From NCBI GenBank assembly GCA_030849075.1, contig JASAOO010003347.1, positions 1 through 44,995 of the forward strand: DNA of 44,995 bases, given 5' to 3'. The DNA comes from Zelonia costaricensis (lineage: Eukaryota; Euglenozoa; Kinetoplastea; Trypanosomatida; Trypanosomatidae). Both the position numbers and the translations under genes were made by a program. This document shows positions 18,505 through 27,787 of this stretch, piece after piece. The notes below the pieces were generated by a model. That model saw only the letters and a program-made list of their open reading frames with translations. It searched no databases and was not told the origin of the DNA. The first letter of the stretch is position 1. Each line of letters begins with the position of its first letter.

Positions 18505-21500
18505 ATGGGGTCCGGGGAGGCACACAAGGGGGCCGTGATGCCGGGCAGCCACGTGGACCAGCTCCTGGAGGAGTACCTGCGCGTCATCAACGACAAGGAC
18601 GATCAGATCCACCGTCTTCTGCGCGAGGCGCAAGAAGCAGAGGCCGCCGCAGCGCAGCGCGATGCCGCGAGCACCACCACCCAGCAGCGCCTCTCCGAGC
18701 AGCTGCACGGCAAGTCGCGCAAGCTGAAGGAGGCTCAGGCCCAGGCCGCACGCGACGAGGAGAACGTGCGCAAGCTGGCCCTCGCCGGAGACGCCCTCAA
18801 GACGCAGCTGCAGGAATGCGAGCGCCGTGCCGACGCACACGCCGCTGCCGCCGCAGAGGCGGCCGAGAGGGTCCACCGCCTCGAGGGCGCGCTGTCTGCC
18901 GCGCAGGAGGCGCTGTCGACGGCACAGGTGCAGAAGGCCACGAGCGACGAGGGGTGGGCCGCCACGCAGCAGCAGCTGCACGCGCAGACCACCGCGGCTG
19001 CGGACTTGAAGACGGAGCTGGCAGCCGCCACCAAGGCCGCGGATGCGGCGCGAGCGCAGGAGCAGCAGCTGCGGGCGCGAATGGAAGAGATGATGCCGCG
19101 CCACGCACACGCCGCAGAGCTGGCGGCGCTCGAGGCGACTCTCGCTACGGAGCGGGCAGAGCGGAAGCAGCGCGACGATGCCCTGCAGGAGGCGCTGTCG
19201 AAGCAGGAGGTCGAGCACCGCGCCACCCAGCAGGCGCTCCGCAAGGCAAACCTAGACGTCGAGGAGCTTACGGCCTCGCTGCAGGCAACTGCAAAGGCGC
19301 TCGACGCGGCCCGGCACCGCCTCGACACGACCGGCCTGACGGCGCAGCAGGTGGAGCGGGAACTGCGCGACGAGGCGGTGCGGTGCCGCCGAGCCCACGC
19401 AGAGGCAGTCGAGCGCGTCGGCGAGCTCGAGCGCTCCCTCGCCCGCTCGCAGGAGGCGGCGCAGCGCGCGAGTGCCGAGTTGCAGGCCACGACCGTGCAC
19501 CTCGAGCGCACCAAGGCGGCAGCAGAGCGTACGCAGGACGGTGCGCAGGCGCAGCTCCGCACGCTGCAGGAGCAGGTGCGGCAGCTCCAGGACGAGGCGG
19601 ATCGCACGCGCCGCGCGCTGGACGCGCGAGAGCGGGCCGCGCAGGACGGCGTCGACGGCGTCGCCCGTGCGAGGGAGGAGGCCGCGCGTGTCCAGGCGGA
19701 GCTGCGCGAACGGCTGGCGACGGCTACGGCCGCGGCGACCTCGCGTGCGGAGGAGTGCGGGCGGCTGCAGCAGCAGCTGAGCCGTGCCGAGGCGGAGCTG
19801 GTCGATGCGCAGCGCCGTGCTGTCGCTGACGAGCGCGGGGTGGCGCACAAGCTGGAGGAGCTGCATGCTGGGGTGCAGCGGCTGCAGGGCCTGCTGCGGG
19901 ACCGGGAGGAGGAGGGCCGCCGCGCGGAGCTGCTGCATGGCAAGGAGGTGCAGAAGCTGCAGCACGACCATGCCGTCGCCGTCGAAGACCTGCGTCGGCG
20001 CCACGACAGCGAGGTGCGGGATGTGCAGACCCGCCTCGACCTCGCGCGAGCGGAGTTGGGCGAGCGAACGGGTGGGACGAAGGGTCTGGAAAAGGAGCTG
20101 CACCACATTGCGGAGGTGCGGCAGGAGCTGCAGAGCGAGATGACTCGCATGCGCAATGCCATAGAAGCGAAGGAGAACACGATCCAGGCCTTGCGTCACG
20201 AGGTGGACAGGCAGCAGGCGGAGGTGAGCCAGCTCACCCAGAAACTCGCGGCGCAGGAGCGCAGCGCGGCGGCCGGGCGGCAGCGGCTCGAGGAGGCGGA
20301 GCGGGCGCAGCTCGACGCCAAGGCGGCACAGGAGCGCACAGCGGAGCAGCTCGCCGTGGCGAAGAAGGCGACGGAGTCGCATGCGGCGGCGGCGGCCTCG
20401 CTTGAGGCACAGCTGTCACGCCGCGACGCTGCCATTGCTGCCCTGCGCCGCGACGTGGAGGATGGCGTCGAGGCGAAGCAGGCGGCCCTCAAGGAGGCGA
20501 TGCTGGAGCGGGCGCAGCGGGACAAGGCCGCGCTCGCCCTCGCGGCGGTAGAGGAGCGGGCGAGTCGGGCGGAGGGGGAGCAGCGCGCCGCCGTGCAGGA
20601 GCTGCAGCGGCTGCAGCGCACCATCGAGGAGCGCGCCGAGGACGCACGGCGGCTGAGGGAGGCGGCGGAGCAGCGCGAGGGGGAGTGTGCACGGCTGGTG
20701 CGGCACGCCGCGGAGGTCGAGGCACTGGCGAAGCGCACCGCGGACGAGCTGCGGCAGTCGGTGCACGAGCGCGACGAGACACTTCAGCGTTTGCGTGCCG
20801 AGCAGGCGACGGTACTGCCGCACCTCAACGAGGAGAAGGGCAAGAGCCTCGTGCTGCTCGAGCGGCTGCAGCATCAGCAGGAGGTGAGCCGTATGCAGCT
20901 CGACGCGGCGGAGCAGCGCGCCCGCGGCCTGGAGGCGGCCGCTGCGGCGCGCGAGACGGAGATGGAGGCTCTGCTGGCAGACAAGGCACGCACGGCGCAG
21001 CAGCTGACCGAATGTCAGGCGCGGGTGGCCGCCCTCACGGCAACGCTCGAGGGCCGCGAGCACAAGTTCCAGCAGCGCAAGGAGGAGGTGCAGAAGGCGC
21101 TGCAGCAGATCGAGGAGACGCGCACCGCCAGCGCCGCGGCTGTGGAGAGGGCCGCGCAGGAGACGGCCGCTGCCGCCGCCATTCGGGACAAGTACAAGAA
21201 GGAGAAGGCGAAGATGGAGTCGCTGCTGCAGCGGATGGAGGAGCGGGTGCGAGAGTCGACGCGACGCGAGAAGACGGACCACCAGCGCGCCGGCGAGCTC
21301 GCGGAGAAGCTGGCAGAGGCGGAGGCGGCCCTGCGGCGGCTGCAGGACAGTGCCGAGTTCCGCATCGGCGAGGTCAAGTCGCGGTGCGAGGACGTGTGCC
21401 GGCAGCACGAGGCGTCTTTCCGCGGCGCTGCCGGCGACGTCGCCGCCGCCGAGAAGCGCGCGGCTGCACTGCAGGTGCAGCTGGTCGAGGCGCAGCGCAG

Positions 21501-22821
21501 GGCCGCCGCGGCGGAGGGCAGCCTGCGCGAGTTGCAGCGTCACGTCGCCGCCGCCCGGGCCGTGGGGCTGGAGGAGTACGCGGAGGAGGTGACGGACATG
21601 AAGCGCACCTGCATCGACCTTGTTCTGCGTGCCCACCGCGGCACCATCACGCGGGCAGTTAGCGCCGCGAAGGACGGCTGGTCCGCCGTGCAGTCGACCG
21701 CAGCCCACTGCAACGCCAGCGTGCGGGACACGGAGCGGCAGCTGGCGCGCCTCCAGGCGGAGCACCGAGCTGAGCTGCGGGCGCTGGAGGAGGCGCACAC
21801 GCGGCGGGCCGAGGTGGCGGCGGCGGCGAGCCACGAGGCGGTGCAGCGCCTGCAGCGCGAGCTCGCGGAAGCGGAGGGGCGCGTGGCGGCGCAGCGGGAG
21901 GCGACGCATCGCGCCGACGGCGACCGCGAGGAGCGTGGCCGCGCCGCTCAGGAGTCCGTTGCGCAGTTGGCGGCGCTGCTGGAGTTGGAGAAGCGCCAGA
22001 ACGCTGCGCTGCGGGAGCGGCTGGCGGCGGAGGAGGGCAGGCGAGGAGCGGAGGCGCAGACTGCGTTGGAGGAGCGCCGCGCAGTGCAGCGCAGTCACGA
22101 CAAGCTCAAGCGCCAGCTGGAGGACCGGGTGGTGGAGGTGCAGCACAGCGAGGATGAGCTGCGGGAGTTGCAGGCGGAGGTGGCGGCCCTGCAGCGCGTG
22201 CTGGCGGAGAAGGAGCGGGCCGCGAAGCAGGAGGCGGAGCGGGCGGGCAAGGAGCAGGAGCGGGTGGCCACCGCTGCCGCCGCCAGCGCCGCCGCGGAGC
22301 AGCGGTGTGCGGAGCTGCAGAAGCAGCTCGACTTCATGCGAGGCCAACTGGAGACGGCGCGGTGCAGCCACGAGCGAGTGGTGAAGGAGCACCAGGCCAC
22401 GCAGCGCAACCGCGACACGCGACTCGACGGTGTGCAGGCCGAGCTCACCACGGCCCGCGCCGAAGGCCGCCGCTTCCAGCGCGACGTCGAAGCCCTCCAG
22501 CAGCGCGTGGCGGAGCTGACGAAGGAGGTGCAGGCCCTGCGGCGGCAGGAGGCCGGCGTCCTGGGCCAGCTGCAGGCCCGCAAGGCCGAGGTGTCTGCAC
22601 TGCGCGAGCGGTGCGCCAACTTGGAGTCGCTGAAGAACATCAGCGAGGCGGCGGTGGCCGAGACGCAGCTGCGGGAGCGCGACTTGATGGACAAGATCGA
22701 GGAGCTGCGCAACGCCCAGCAGCTCATGCAGCTCTGCTTCGACAAGCAACAGGAGCAGCTGGAGGTGGGCCGCCGCCTCCGCCAGCAAGACGCCGTGCAG
22801 CGGTCGCGTTTCTCTCCGTAG
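18505..22821 (+). CDS. Giant coiled-coil protein, 1438 residues
   Basis: Almost the whole protein is Ala/Glu/Gln/Arg/Leu-rich heptad sequence, so a long rod-like coiled coil is expected. A short non-coil head (about 1-45) contains SHVDQLLEEYLRVINDKDDQ, which may be a specific docking helix. The coil is clearly broken at about residues 1018-1072, where the sequence turns hydrophobic and less charged (EVTDMKRTCIDLVLRAHRG...WSAVQSTAAHCNA), suggesting a hinge or a small folded insert. No motor, kinase or membrane domain is present. Proteins of this kind in trypanosomatids often belong to the flagellar attachment zone, basal body or other cytoskeleton, but the sequence does not say which. The start is the first ATG after the candidate splice site; ATG 18538 is an alternative. 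A repetitive, Arg-rich composition makes similarity searches prone to false hits. Confidence 0.8.
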   Translation: MGSGEAHKGAVMPGSHVDQLLEEYLRVINDKDDQIHRLLREAQEAEAAAAQRDAASTTTQQRLSEQLHGKSRKLKEAQAQAARDEENVRKLALAGDALKTQLQECERRADAHAAAAAEAAERVHRLEGALSAAQEALSTAQVQKATSDEGWAATQQQLHAQTTAAADLKTELAAATKAADAARAQEQQLRARMEEMMPRHAHAAELAALEATLATERAERKQRDDALQEALSKQEVEHRATQQALRKANLDVEELTASLQATAKALDAARHRLDTTGLTAQQVERELRDEAVRCRRAHAEAVERVGELERSLARSQEAAQRASAELQATTVHLERTKAAAERTQDGAQAQLRTLQEQVRQLQDEADRTRRALDARERAAQDGVDGVARAREEAARVQAELRERLATATAAATSRAEECGRLQQQLSRAEAELVDAQRRAVADERGVAHKLEELHAGVQRLQGLLRDREEEGRRAELLHGKEVQKLQHDHAVAVEDLRRRHDSEVRDVQTRLDLARAELGERTGGTKGLEKELHHIAEVRQELQSEMTRMRNAIEAKENTIQALRHEVDRQQAEVSQLTQKLAAQERSAAAGRQRLEEAERAQLDAKAAQERTAEQLAVAKKATESHAAAAASLEAQLSRRDAAIAALRRDVEDGVEAKQAALKEAMLERAQRDKAALALAAVEERASRAEGEQRAAVQELQRLQRTIEERAEDARRLREAAEQREGECARLVRHAAEVEALAKRTADELRQSVHERDETLQRLRAEQATVLPHLNEEKGKSLVLLERLQHQQEVSRMQLDAAEQRARGLEAAAAARETEMEALLADKARTAQQLTECQARVAALTATLEGREHKFQQRKEEVQKALQQIEETRTASAAAVERAAQETAAAAAIRDKYKKEKAKMESLLQRMEERVRESTRREKTDHQRAGELAEKLAEAEAALRRLQDSAEFRIGEVKSRCEDVCRQHEASFRGAAGDVAAAEKRAAALQVQLVEAQRRAAAAEGSLRELQRHVAAARAVGLEEYAEEVTDMKRTCIDLVLRAHRGTITRAVSAAKDGWSAVQSTAAHCNASVRDTERQLARLQAEHRAELRALEEAHTRRAEVAAAASHEAVQRLQRELAEAEGRVAAQREATHRADGDREERGRAAQESVAQLAALLELEKRQNAALRERLAAEEGRRGAEAQTALEERRAVQRSHDKLKRQLEDRVVEVQHSEDELRELQAEVAALQRVLAEKERAAKQEAERAGKEQERVATAAAASAAAEQRCAELQKQLDFMRGQLETARCSHERVVKEHQATQRNRDTRLDGVQAELTTARAEGRRFQRDVEALQQRVAELTKEVQALRRQEAGVLGQLQARKAEVSALRERCANLESLKNISEAAVAETQLRERDLMDKIEELRNAQQLMQLCFDKQQEQLEVGRRLRQQDAVQRSRFSP

Positions 22822-22981
22822 ACGCGTCCCCCACCCCCTCCCCCCTCTCTCCACGCGTTGCGGCACCACGATGCCCGTAGAGTAGAGAGGACGAAGAATG
22901 CTGTGTCCGATTCGGCATCTTGGGCGCCAAGAAGTCGCTCAAGGTGAGGCATAGAACTAGAACTGGACAGCACGTTTCATA

Positions 22982-23031
22982 TGTGTGTGCATGTGTGTGT
23001 TTGTGTTTGTGTGTGTGTGCTGTGTGTGTGT
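22982..23031 (+). repeat. TG-rich microsatellite in the 3' UTR region
   Basis: Interrupted TG dinucleotides about 160 bases after the coiled-coil stop, complementary to the AC tract at 23478-23510. Confidence 0.85.
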
Positions 23032-23475
23032 TGCGCACCGGCTGCTGTTGCGGCACGAGGGCCCTCTCCGCTACTCCACACGCGGGTGTCTCTCGCACAA
23101 ATCAAACCGGCATCATCAACGTGCTGCAGTCCTTACTGCGTTGTGCCACTTCGCAACCCCCGCGTCCTCGCCCTCCACTCATCGCGGGTGAGGGGAGGGG
23201 TGGGGAAGGTTGCACTTACGAGCGTATGCCTCTGCCGATGCGCTGGGCGTATGTGCGCACGTGTGCGTGTGTCTGTGGTGTCGAGTCTCTCGCCTGTGTT
23301 CTCCCCCCTGCCTGCCTCTACCACCACCACCACCAATACCTCTTTCGCTCCTTCCTCTCTCCAGCTTTCGCCATCCGCCCCAGAGCACGTGCGCTCCGCT
23401 GACGCACGCGAAGGCAGCATCGGTCCTCCTCTACCTAGTTGCCACCGCATTGCCCTCGTAGGTGAGAAGCACACT

Positions 23476-23477
<2 letters not shown>

Positions 23478-23510
<33 letters not shown>
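23478..23510 (+). repeat. (AC)n microsatellite in the predicted VPS50 5' leader
   Basis: About 16 uninterrupted AC units ending roughly 50 bases before the VPS50 ATG. Confidence 0.85.
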
Positions 23511-23512
<2 letters not shown>

Positions 23513-23562
23513 ACGTTCGTACATATCGGCCCACGGCACCCCACGCGCGGCTCCGCTCGCAC

Positions 23563-26500
23563 ATGGAGGACGTCACAGAGAGCCTCGCCTCGGCCTGGAA
23601 GGAGGCGATGCGGGGGGTCAAGCTGGGGTACAAGAAGACCAAGTCGGTGCTGAAGCAGATCCCGATGGACCGCCTCAAGGCCATCTCCGGCTCCAGCGGC
23701 GTCATGTCCCACGGCGACATCCGCCGTTTCTTCCAGATGAAGTACGGCGCGGAGGTGCGCAACGCCGAGGGCGAGCGCGTGGCTGCGGCGGAGGCGAGCG
23801 ATGCGGAGAGCACCGACGAGGAGCCGATGACGGACGCGCAGGTGCAGGAGAAGGTGGACAAGAAGTTCTTCGACAAGACCTACGACCCGGCCAAGTTCGA
23901 GCTCGAGCACATGGACGGCTTCGCGTACACGGACGACGAGGCGGAGAGTCGGGCCATGCGCGAGGCCGCGGAGGCGAAGATGCTGGAGCTGCGCCAGAAG
24001 TGCAACATCGTCAGCACAACGCTGAAGCGCCGCGTGCTGGCGCACCACCACTCCTTCGTCAGCGGCACGGAGAAAATCCGAGACGTGAACGAGTCACTGC
24101 TCATGACCTCCAGCGACTGCAAGAAGGCGCGGGCGGCGATTCGCAAGTCGAAGGCGGCCGTGGCATCGCAGATCGCGCTGCTCGCCCAGCAGCGCACCAA
24201 AGAGAACGTGGAGGCGACGATCCAGCTGCTGGAGGCGATGAAGACGATGTGCGCAAAGCGAACGCAGCTGATGAACCTCATCTCAAGCGGCAAGGTGCAC
24301 GAGGCGGCGGCCTTCCTCAAGCGCGAGGGCCCCATCGACCGTGAGGCCGCGCTGGGCAAGATCTACTGCATGAAGCCGGTGCTAGCGGAGTGGCGGCTGT
24401 ACCGTGACAACCCCAAGAAGCTCGCTGACTGCATTGAGGTGGTGCTGACTGATTGCCTGACGAACAAGTTCATGGTCCCGACGTACCGCAACGCGCTGGA
24501 GGCCTCGCAAGACCTCGGCCGCGCCGCCGAGACGTGCGCGCTGGTGGCGACGCTGCTGTGGCGCGCGGCGGTGCAGATCTTGTGCAAGTCGCTCACGGAG
24601 GTTTCCTTTGTGAAGCGCGAGGACGCGCCGCTGGCCGACATCGCCGAGGGCATCCACCCCGAGCACCTCATTCTCGGCGTGCGCCAGATGGCCGCGAAGC
24701 TGATGGACTTCCTGTACCTCTACGCCACGGTGGTGCGGCTGCACGAGGAGGAGCGGTACACTGGCTCGCCCTACGCCGGCCTGCACAGCCAGGCGCTGCA
24801 GCGCGTGCAGGACGTGGGCCGCAAGATCGGTCGCGACCTCGTGGAGAAGCTGACGACGGTGCTGGCCAACGCGCGGCTCGCCTCCATCGACGCGGACCGT
24901 GCGCTGCACCTCTTCGTCGTGGTGAGCATGCTGACAGAGGCGCTGGGCGTGCTGGGCCTCGAAAAAGCGGAGCAGGCGTCGGCCCGCACGCAGACCAAGG
25001 CGGTGCTGCTGAAGCACATGCAGATGCACTTCCAGACGCCCAAGGCGCATGAGGTGCTCGCTTTCATGGCCGAGGACGACTGGGCCGTCAGTGCCGTGTC
25101 GCCGCCGTCGCTGAACATGGTCAAGCCACTCTCCCCTGACGCCTTCAAGGGCGGCATCAGGGAGGTGAAGCGCTACCTGCACCAGAGCACCGACGACGGC
25201 TCCCTCGCCGCTGGCGCGATGCCGCTGATGGAGAACCCGTTCCTGACGCAGTCGATGCTCGAGCCGACCGACACCTCCAGCCTCGTGCAGACGCAGACCT
25301 TCGGCGCGTACTGGGCCGCCGCCAAGACGGGCAAGCCCACCGCGCCGACGGACGACACGGAGTCGCCGGTGGGCAACGTGGTGCCAGGCATGGAGGCGGC
25401 GGCCGCCGCGACCACGGGCGTGGCGGGCAGCGGGGCCTCGCTGTCGGCATCGGTTGAGATGCCGCCGTCGATCCTCACGTCGAGCGCCATCTCGGTGGCC
25501 AATGCATTTCTCGAGTACCAGGCCCGCATCGCCGTCCGCTTCCCCCCGCTGGCGGCCGACATCCTCGGCTGGTGCGACGAGCTGCTCTGCCTGTACTTCT
25601 ACGCCGTCATCGACAGCTTCGTCTCCGTCTCCCGCAACGTGCCAATTGAGCAGCAGGGCGACTTCTCCGTGTCCTCGCAGCGCGTGCTGGCCGACGTGCG
25701 CGCTGCCGGCGAGCGTGCGGTGGGTGCCGTCGGCGGGCAGTACGTCCCGCGCAACCGCGAGCGGCTCATGGGCGCCGGCGGCGCCCCGATCGGCGGTGCC
25801 GCGCCGGCGACGGTGCGCTTCCCGCCTACCGTGTGGGGTCGCCTGCGGGCCGAGTTCACGAGCGCGGCGCACCAGTTCGCGCTGGGCCACCGCACCGTCG
25901 CCGTGCAGTCCGTGCTCACACTCGTCTTCCTGTACGAGGCCACGATTCAAACCATGAGCCCGCTGCTGCCTGCTGCCATGGTGCAGACTTACATGCAGCG
26001 CTGCCGGTCCCTGTACGGCGCGGCGCACGAGGTGCTGCACGTCTGCATCCACCGCCTGTGCCAGGCAATTTGCCCGATGGAGAGCGTGTGCAACGAGATC
26101 GCCAAGCTGAAGGGCGGCAAGGACGAGGTCGTGGTCAGCGCGTACGTGGCCCAGATCGTGGGCAGCATGAAGGCCCTCAACGAGCGCCGTGTGCCGATGC
26201 CGACGCCCGCGCTGGAGGCGGTCTTTCTTCAGCGGCTCATCTTCGCCGCACAGGCCATCCTGGTGCGCGAGTACAGCAAGCTGACCAAGAAGCGCATGAG
26301 CGACCTCTTCGTGATGCAGCTGCAGGTGGACGTGCAGTCCTTCCAGCAGCAGGTCGCCGCGGCCTTCGGGAAGCCGTCCGTCGTGATCGCCGACTACGTG
26401 CTCCGCCTGGTCAAGGCCGGCTTCTTCGCGGACGACAAGTCTCAGTGCGTGCTGTGGGTGCGCGCCAATCATGCGCTCTACTACAGCGCCGACCTCGTCA

Positions 26501-26607
26501 ACTGGTTCGGCGCCGCCGACAAGCCCTTCAAGCTGCAGCTGGAGGACCTGCTGGGTCGCGAGCTGAAGCATCAGGACATCCTGCCGATGGATCACTTCGC
26601 CATGTAG
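23563..26607 (+). CDS. VPS50: VPS50/syndetin-like subunit of an endosomal tethering complex
   Basis: VPS50 (syndetin, CCDC132) replaces VPS54 in the GARP complex to form EARP, which tethers recycling-endosome carriers. The 1014-residue length is near that of metazoan syndetin (about 960). The segment FFDKTYDPAKFELEHM at about 102-117 matches the family signature in which a Phe-Asp-Pro motif precedes a YELEHL-like strand. After it come the helical N-terminal (Vps54-N/DUF2450-type) region with the arrays of basic helices, and LLKHMQMHFQTPKAHEVLAF...DDWAVSAV near 485-515, the counterpart of the syndetin segment before its linker. A low-complexity linker lies near 590-630. The C-terminal part (about 640-1014) fits the DUF2451 region, including VQSFQQQVAAAF...VIADYVLRLVKAGFF. 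Assignment rests on recalled family sequence; VPS54 is the main alternative. Confidence 0.72.
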   Translation: MEDVTESLASAWKEAMRGVKLGYKKTKSVLKQIPMDRLKAISGSSGVMSHGDIRRFFQMKYGAEVRNAEGERVAAAEASDAESTDEEPMTDAQVQEKVDKKFFDKTYDPAKFELEHMDGFAYTDDEAESRAMREAAEAKMLELRQKCNIVSTTLKRRVLAHHHSFVSGTEKIRDVNESLLMTSSDCKKARAAIRKSKAAVASQIALLAQQRTKENVEATIQLLEAMKTMCAKRTQLMNLISSGKVHEAAAFLKREGPIDREAALGKIYCMKPVLAEWRLYRDNPKKLADCIEVVLTDCLTNKFMVPTYRNALEASQDLGRAAETCALVATLLWRAAVQILCKSLTEVSFVKREDAPLADIAEGIHPEHLILGVRQMAAKLMDFLYLYATVVRLHEEERYTGSPYAGLHSQALQRVQDVGRKIGRDLVEKLTTVLANARLASIDADRALHLFVVVSMLTEALGVLGLEKAEQASARTQTKAVLLKHMQMHFQTPKAHEVLAFMAEDDWAVSAVSPPSLNMVKPLSPDAFKGGIREVKRYLHQSTDDGSLAAGAMPLMENPFLTQSMLEPTDTSSLVQTQTFGAYWAAAKTGKPTAPTDDTESPVGNVVPGMEAAAAATTGVAGSGASLSASVEMPPSILTSSAISVANAFLEYQARIAVRFPPLAADILGWCDELLCLYFYAVIDSFVSVSRNVPIEQQGDFSVSSQRVLADVRAAGERAVGAVGGQYVPRNRERLMGAGGAPIGGAAPATVRFPPTVWGRLRAEFTSAAHQFALGHRTVAVQSVLTLVFLYEATIQTMSPLLPAAMVQTYMQRCRSLYGAAHEVLHVCIHRLCQAICPMESVCNEIAKLKGGKDEVVVSAYVAQIVGSMKALNERRVPMPTPALEAVFLQRLIFAAQAILVREYSKLTKKRMSDLFVMQLQVDVQSFQQQVAAAFGKPSVVIADYVLRLVKAGFFADDKSQCVLWVRANHALYYSADLVNWFGAADKPFKLQLEDLLGRELKHQDILPMDHFAM

Positions 26608-27787
26608 CGCGCGTGCACGAGCTGAGCGCTGTTGAGGGACAGGGAAGCTGCGCGCCTGAGCAGGCGTGCTCGGTGTCCTGCACCGACTCCAGCCGCCCCT
26701 ACCACCGTGCGTCATACACGCTGCGCATACGGTGCGGGGAGGAAGGGGAGGGGGAGGGGGAGGAGGCGACGCTGTGTTGATATGCTCAGTTTTACATCGT
26801 GGGTTGGGGGAGGCCGCAGCTTCGTGCTGGTGCACCCCGCAAAGGAGTGTGTGTGTGTGTCCCTCTACTCGCCGTGGCGTCTCCTACACCCCGTTTGCCG
26901 TCCCTTCCCTTCCCAAGAGGCCTCCTAACCCTTCTCCGGCCCCCATCCTTGTCTGGTGCTGCTTGGCGTACCGGCTGAGGCGGCAGGAAGTGGCGTGGCA
27001 TCGCCTCTGCCGTGCAGGGGGCACCCGTTTTGGTTGCTTGTGGCGACTGTGGTAAGGCACTCCATCGCCCCCGCTCGCCGTGGCCCACGCCCCCCCCCCT
27101 CCCCTCTGCGTTCGTCGTCCCCCACAGGCGAAGCTGTTCGCTCTGCTGTCTCCCCTATCGATGTTTTCCTTTGCCCCGCACCCCTTCTGGGTCCGCATGT
27201 CGGACACGGTGCATCCCCCCTCCCCCCTCCTATCCTCCCTACCCCATTTCGGCCCCCCTCGACCTGCCATGCGCTCGCCCCGCAGTCCGCCCCCCTCGCT
27301 CGCGCAGCACTACCACTGCCCCCATCCCCCTCTCCTCCCGCGCTCCTCCTCGGGAGGTTTGCAGAAAACGAAATCGCGGCACCGCCACTCAGCAAGGGTC
27401 TCGCGGCCTCGTGCTGCACCCTCTCTCACGACGCCATCAGTGCGCTATGTAGGCGACGTGTCGTCCGTCCAAGGCGGCACAGCAGGTCTGCGCGCCGCAC
27501 GCCGCACCTCACCTCTCCCCTCCGTGCCCTACCCCCTCCCGCCACCGCCCGCCCTCTTCCCGCAGGCGCGCGCTGTTGCTGGGTTGGCGGCACTGTCTGG
27601 CAATGCCGGCCTCGGCCTCCTCGTGCCTCTGCCAGGCTGCTCCACAGCGTGCGCGCAGTAGCATGCCACCCCCGTCCTCATGGCGTGACTCCACCTCTAT
27701 CGCTGTTTCTCCGCCCGCTCCTCTGCCTCCTTCTTATCAGCTGCCATCCTCAAGCTCTCGCAGCTGCGTGCGTGTGTGTGCTCGGCG
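26608..27787 (+). other. Intergenic region between VPS50 and the phosphodiesterase
   Basis: About 1.2 kb with no convincing gene. It has a G-rich stretch near 26736-26765, C-rich stretches from about 27090 to 27350 and a T/C tract ending at AG 27739-27740, the candidate splice acceptor of the next gene (47-nt leader). Confidence 0.6.
27716..27740 (+). promoter_or_regulatory. Candidate trans-splice acceptor of the phosphodiesterase
   Basis: CTCCTCTGCCTCCTTCTTATCAG-like pyrimidine tract ending at AG 27739-27740, with the ATG at 27788 as the next start. Confidence 0.55.

Larger units (their letters stand above)
22822..23562 (+). other. Intergenic region between the coiled-coil gene and VPS50, with paired TG and AC tracts
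   Basis: No convincing gene. A TG-rich tract spans about 22982-23031 and an uninterrupted (AC)n tract about 23478-23510. Between them a C/T tract ends at AG 23363-23364, a likely splice acceptor; no ATG occurs between it and 23563, so the AC tract would be part of the 5' leader. Confidence 0.6.

Noticed and set aside
20416..22869. Long open frame of 817 codons on the - strand opposite the coiled-coil gene
   Set aside because: It mirrors the + strand gene, whose GC-rich third positions remove stops from the opposite frame. It is Leu/Arg/His-rich with no domain, and the + strand protein has a clear heptad pattern and supported start.
22981..23562. A 194-residue N-terminal extension of VPS50
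   Set aside because: It would encode Cys-Val repeats from the TG tract and Thr-His repeats from the AC tract, which are microsatellite translations.
24382..26835. Long open frame of 817 codons on the - strand opposite VPS50
   Set aside because: Same mirror effect. The + strand frame carries the family motifs, while this one is His/Arg/Leu/Gln-rich noise.
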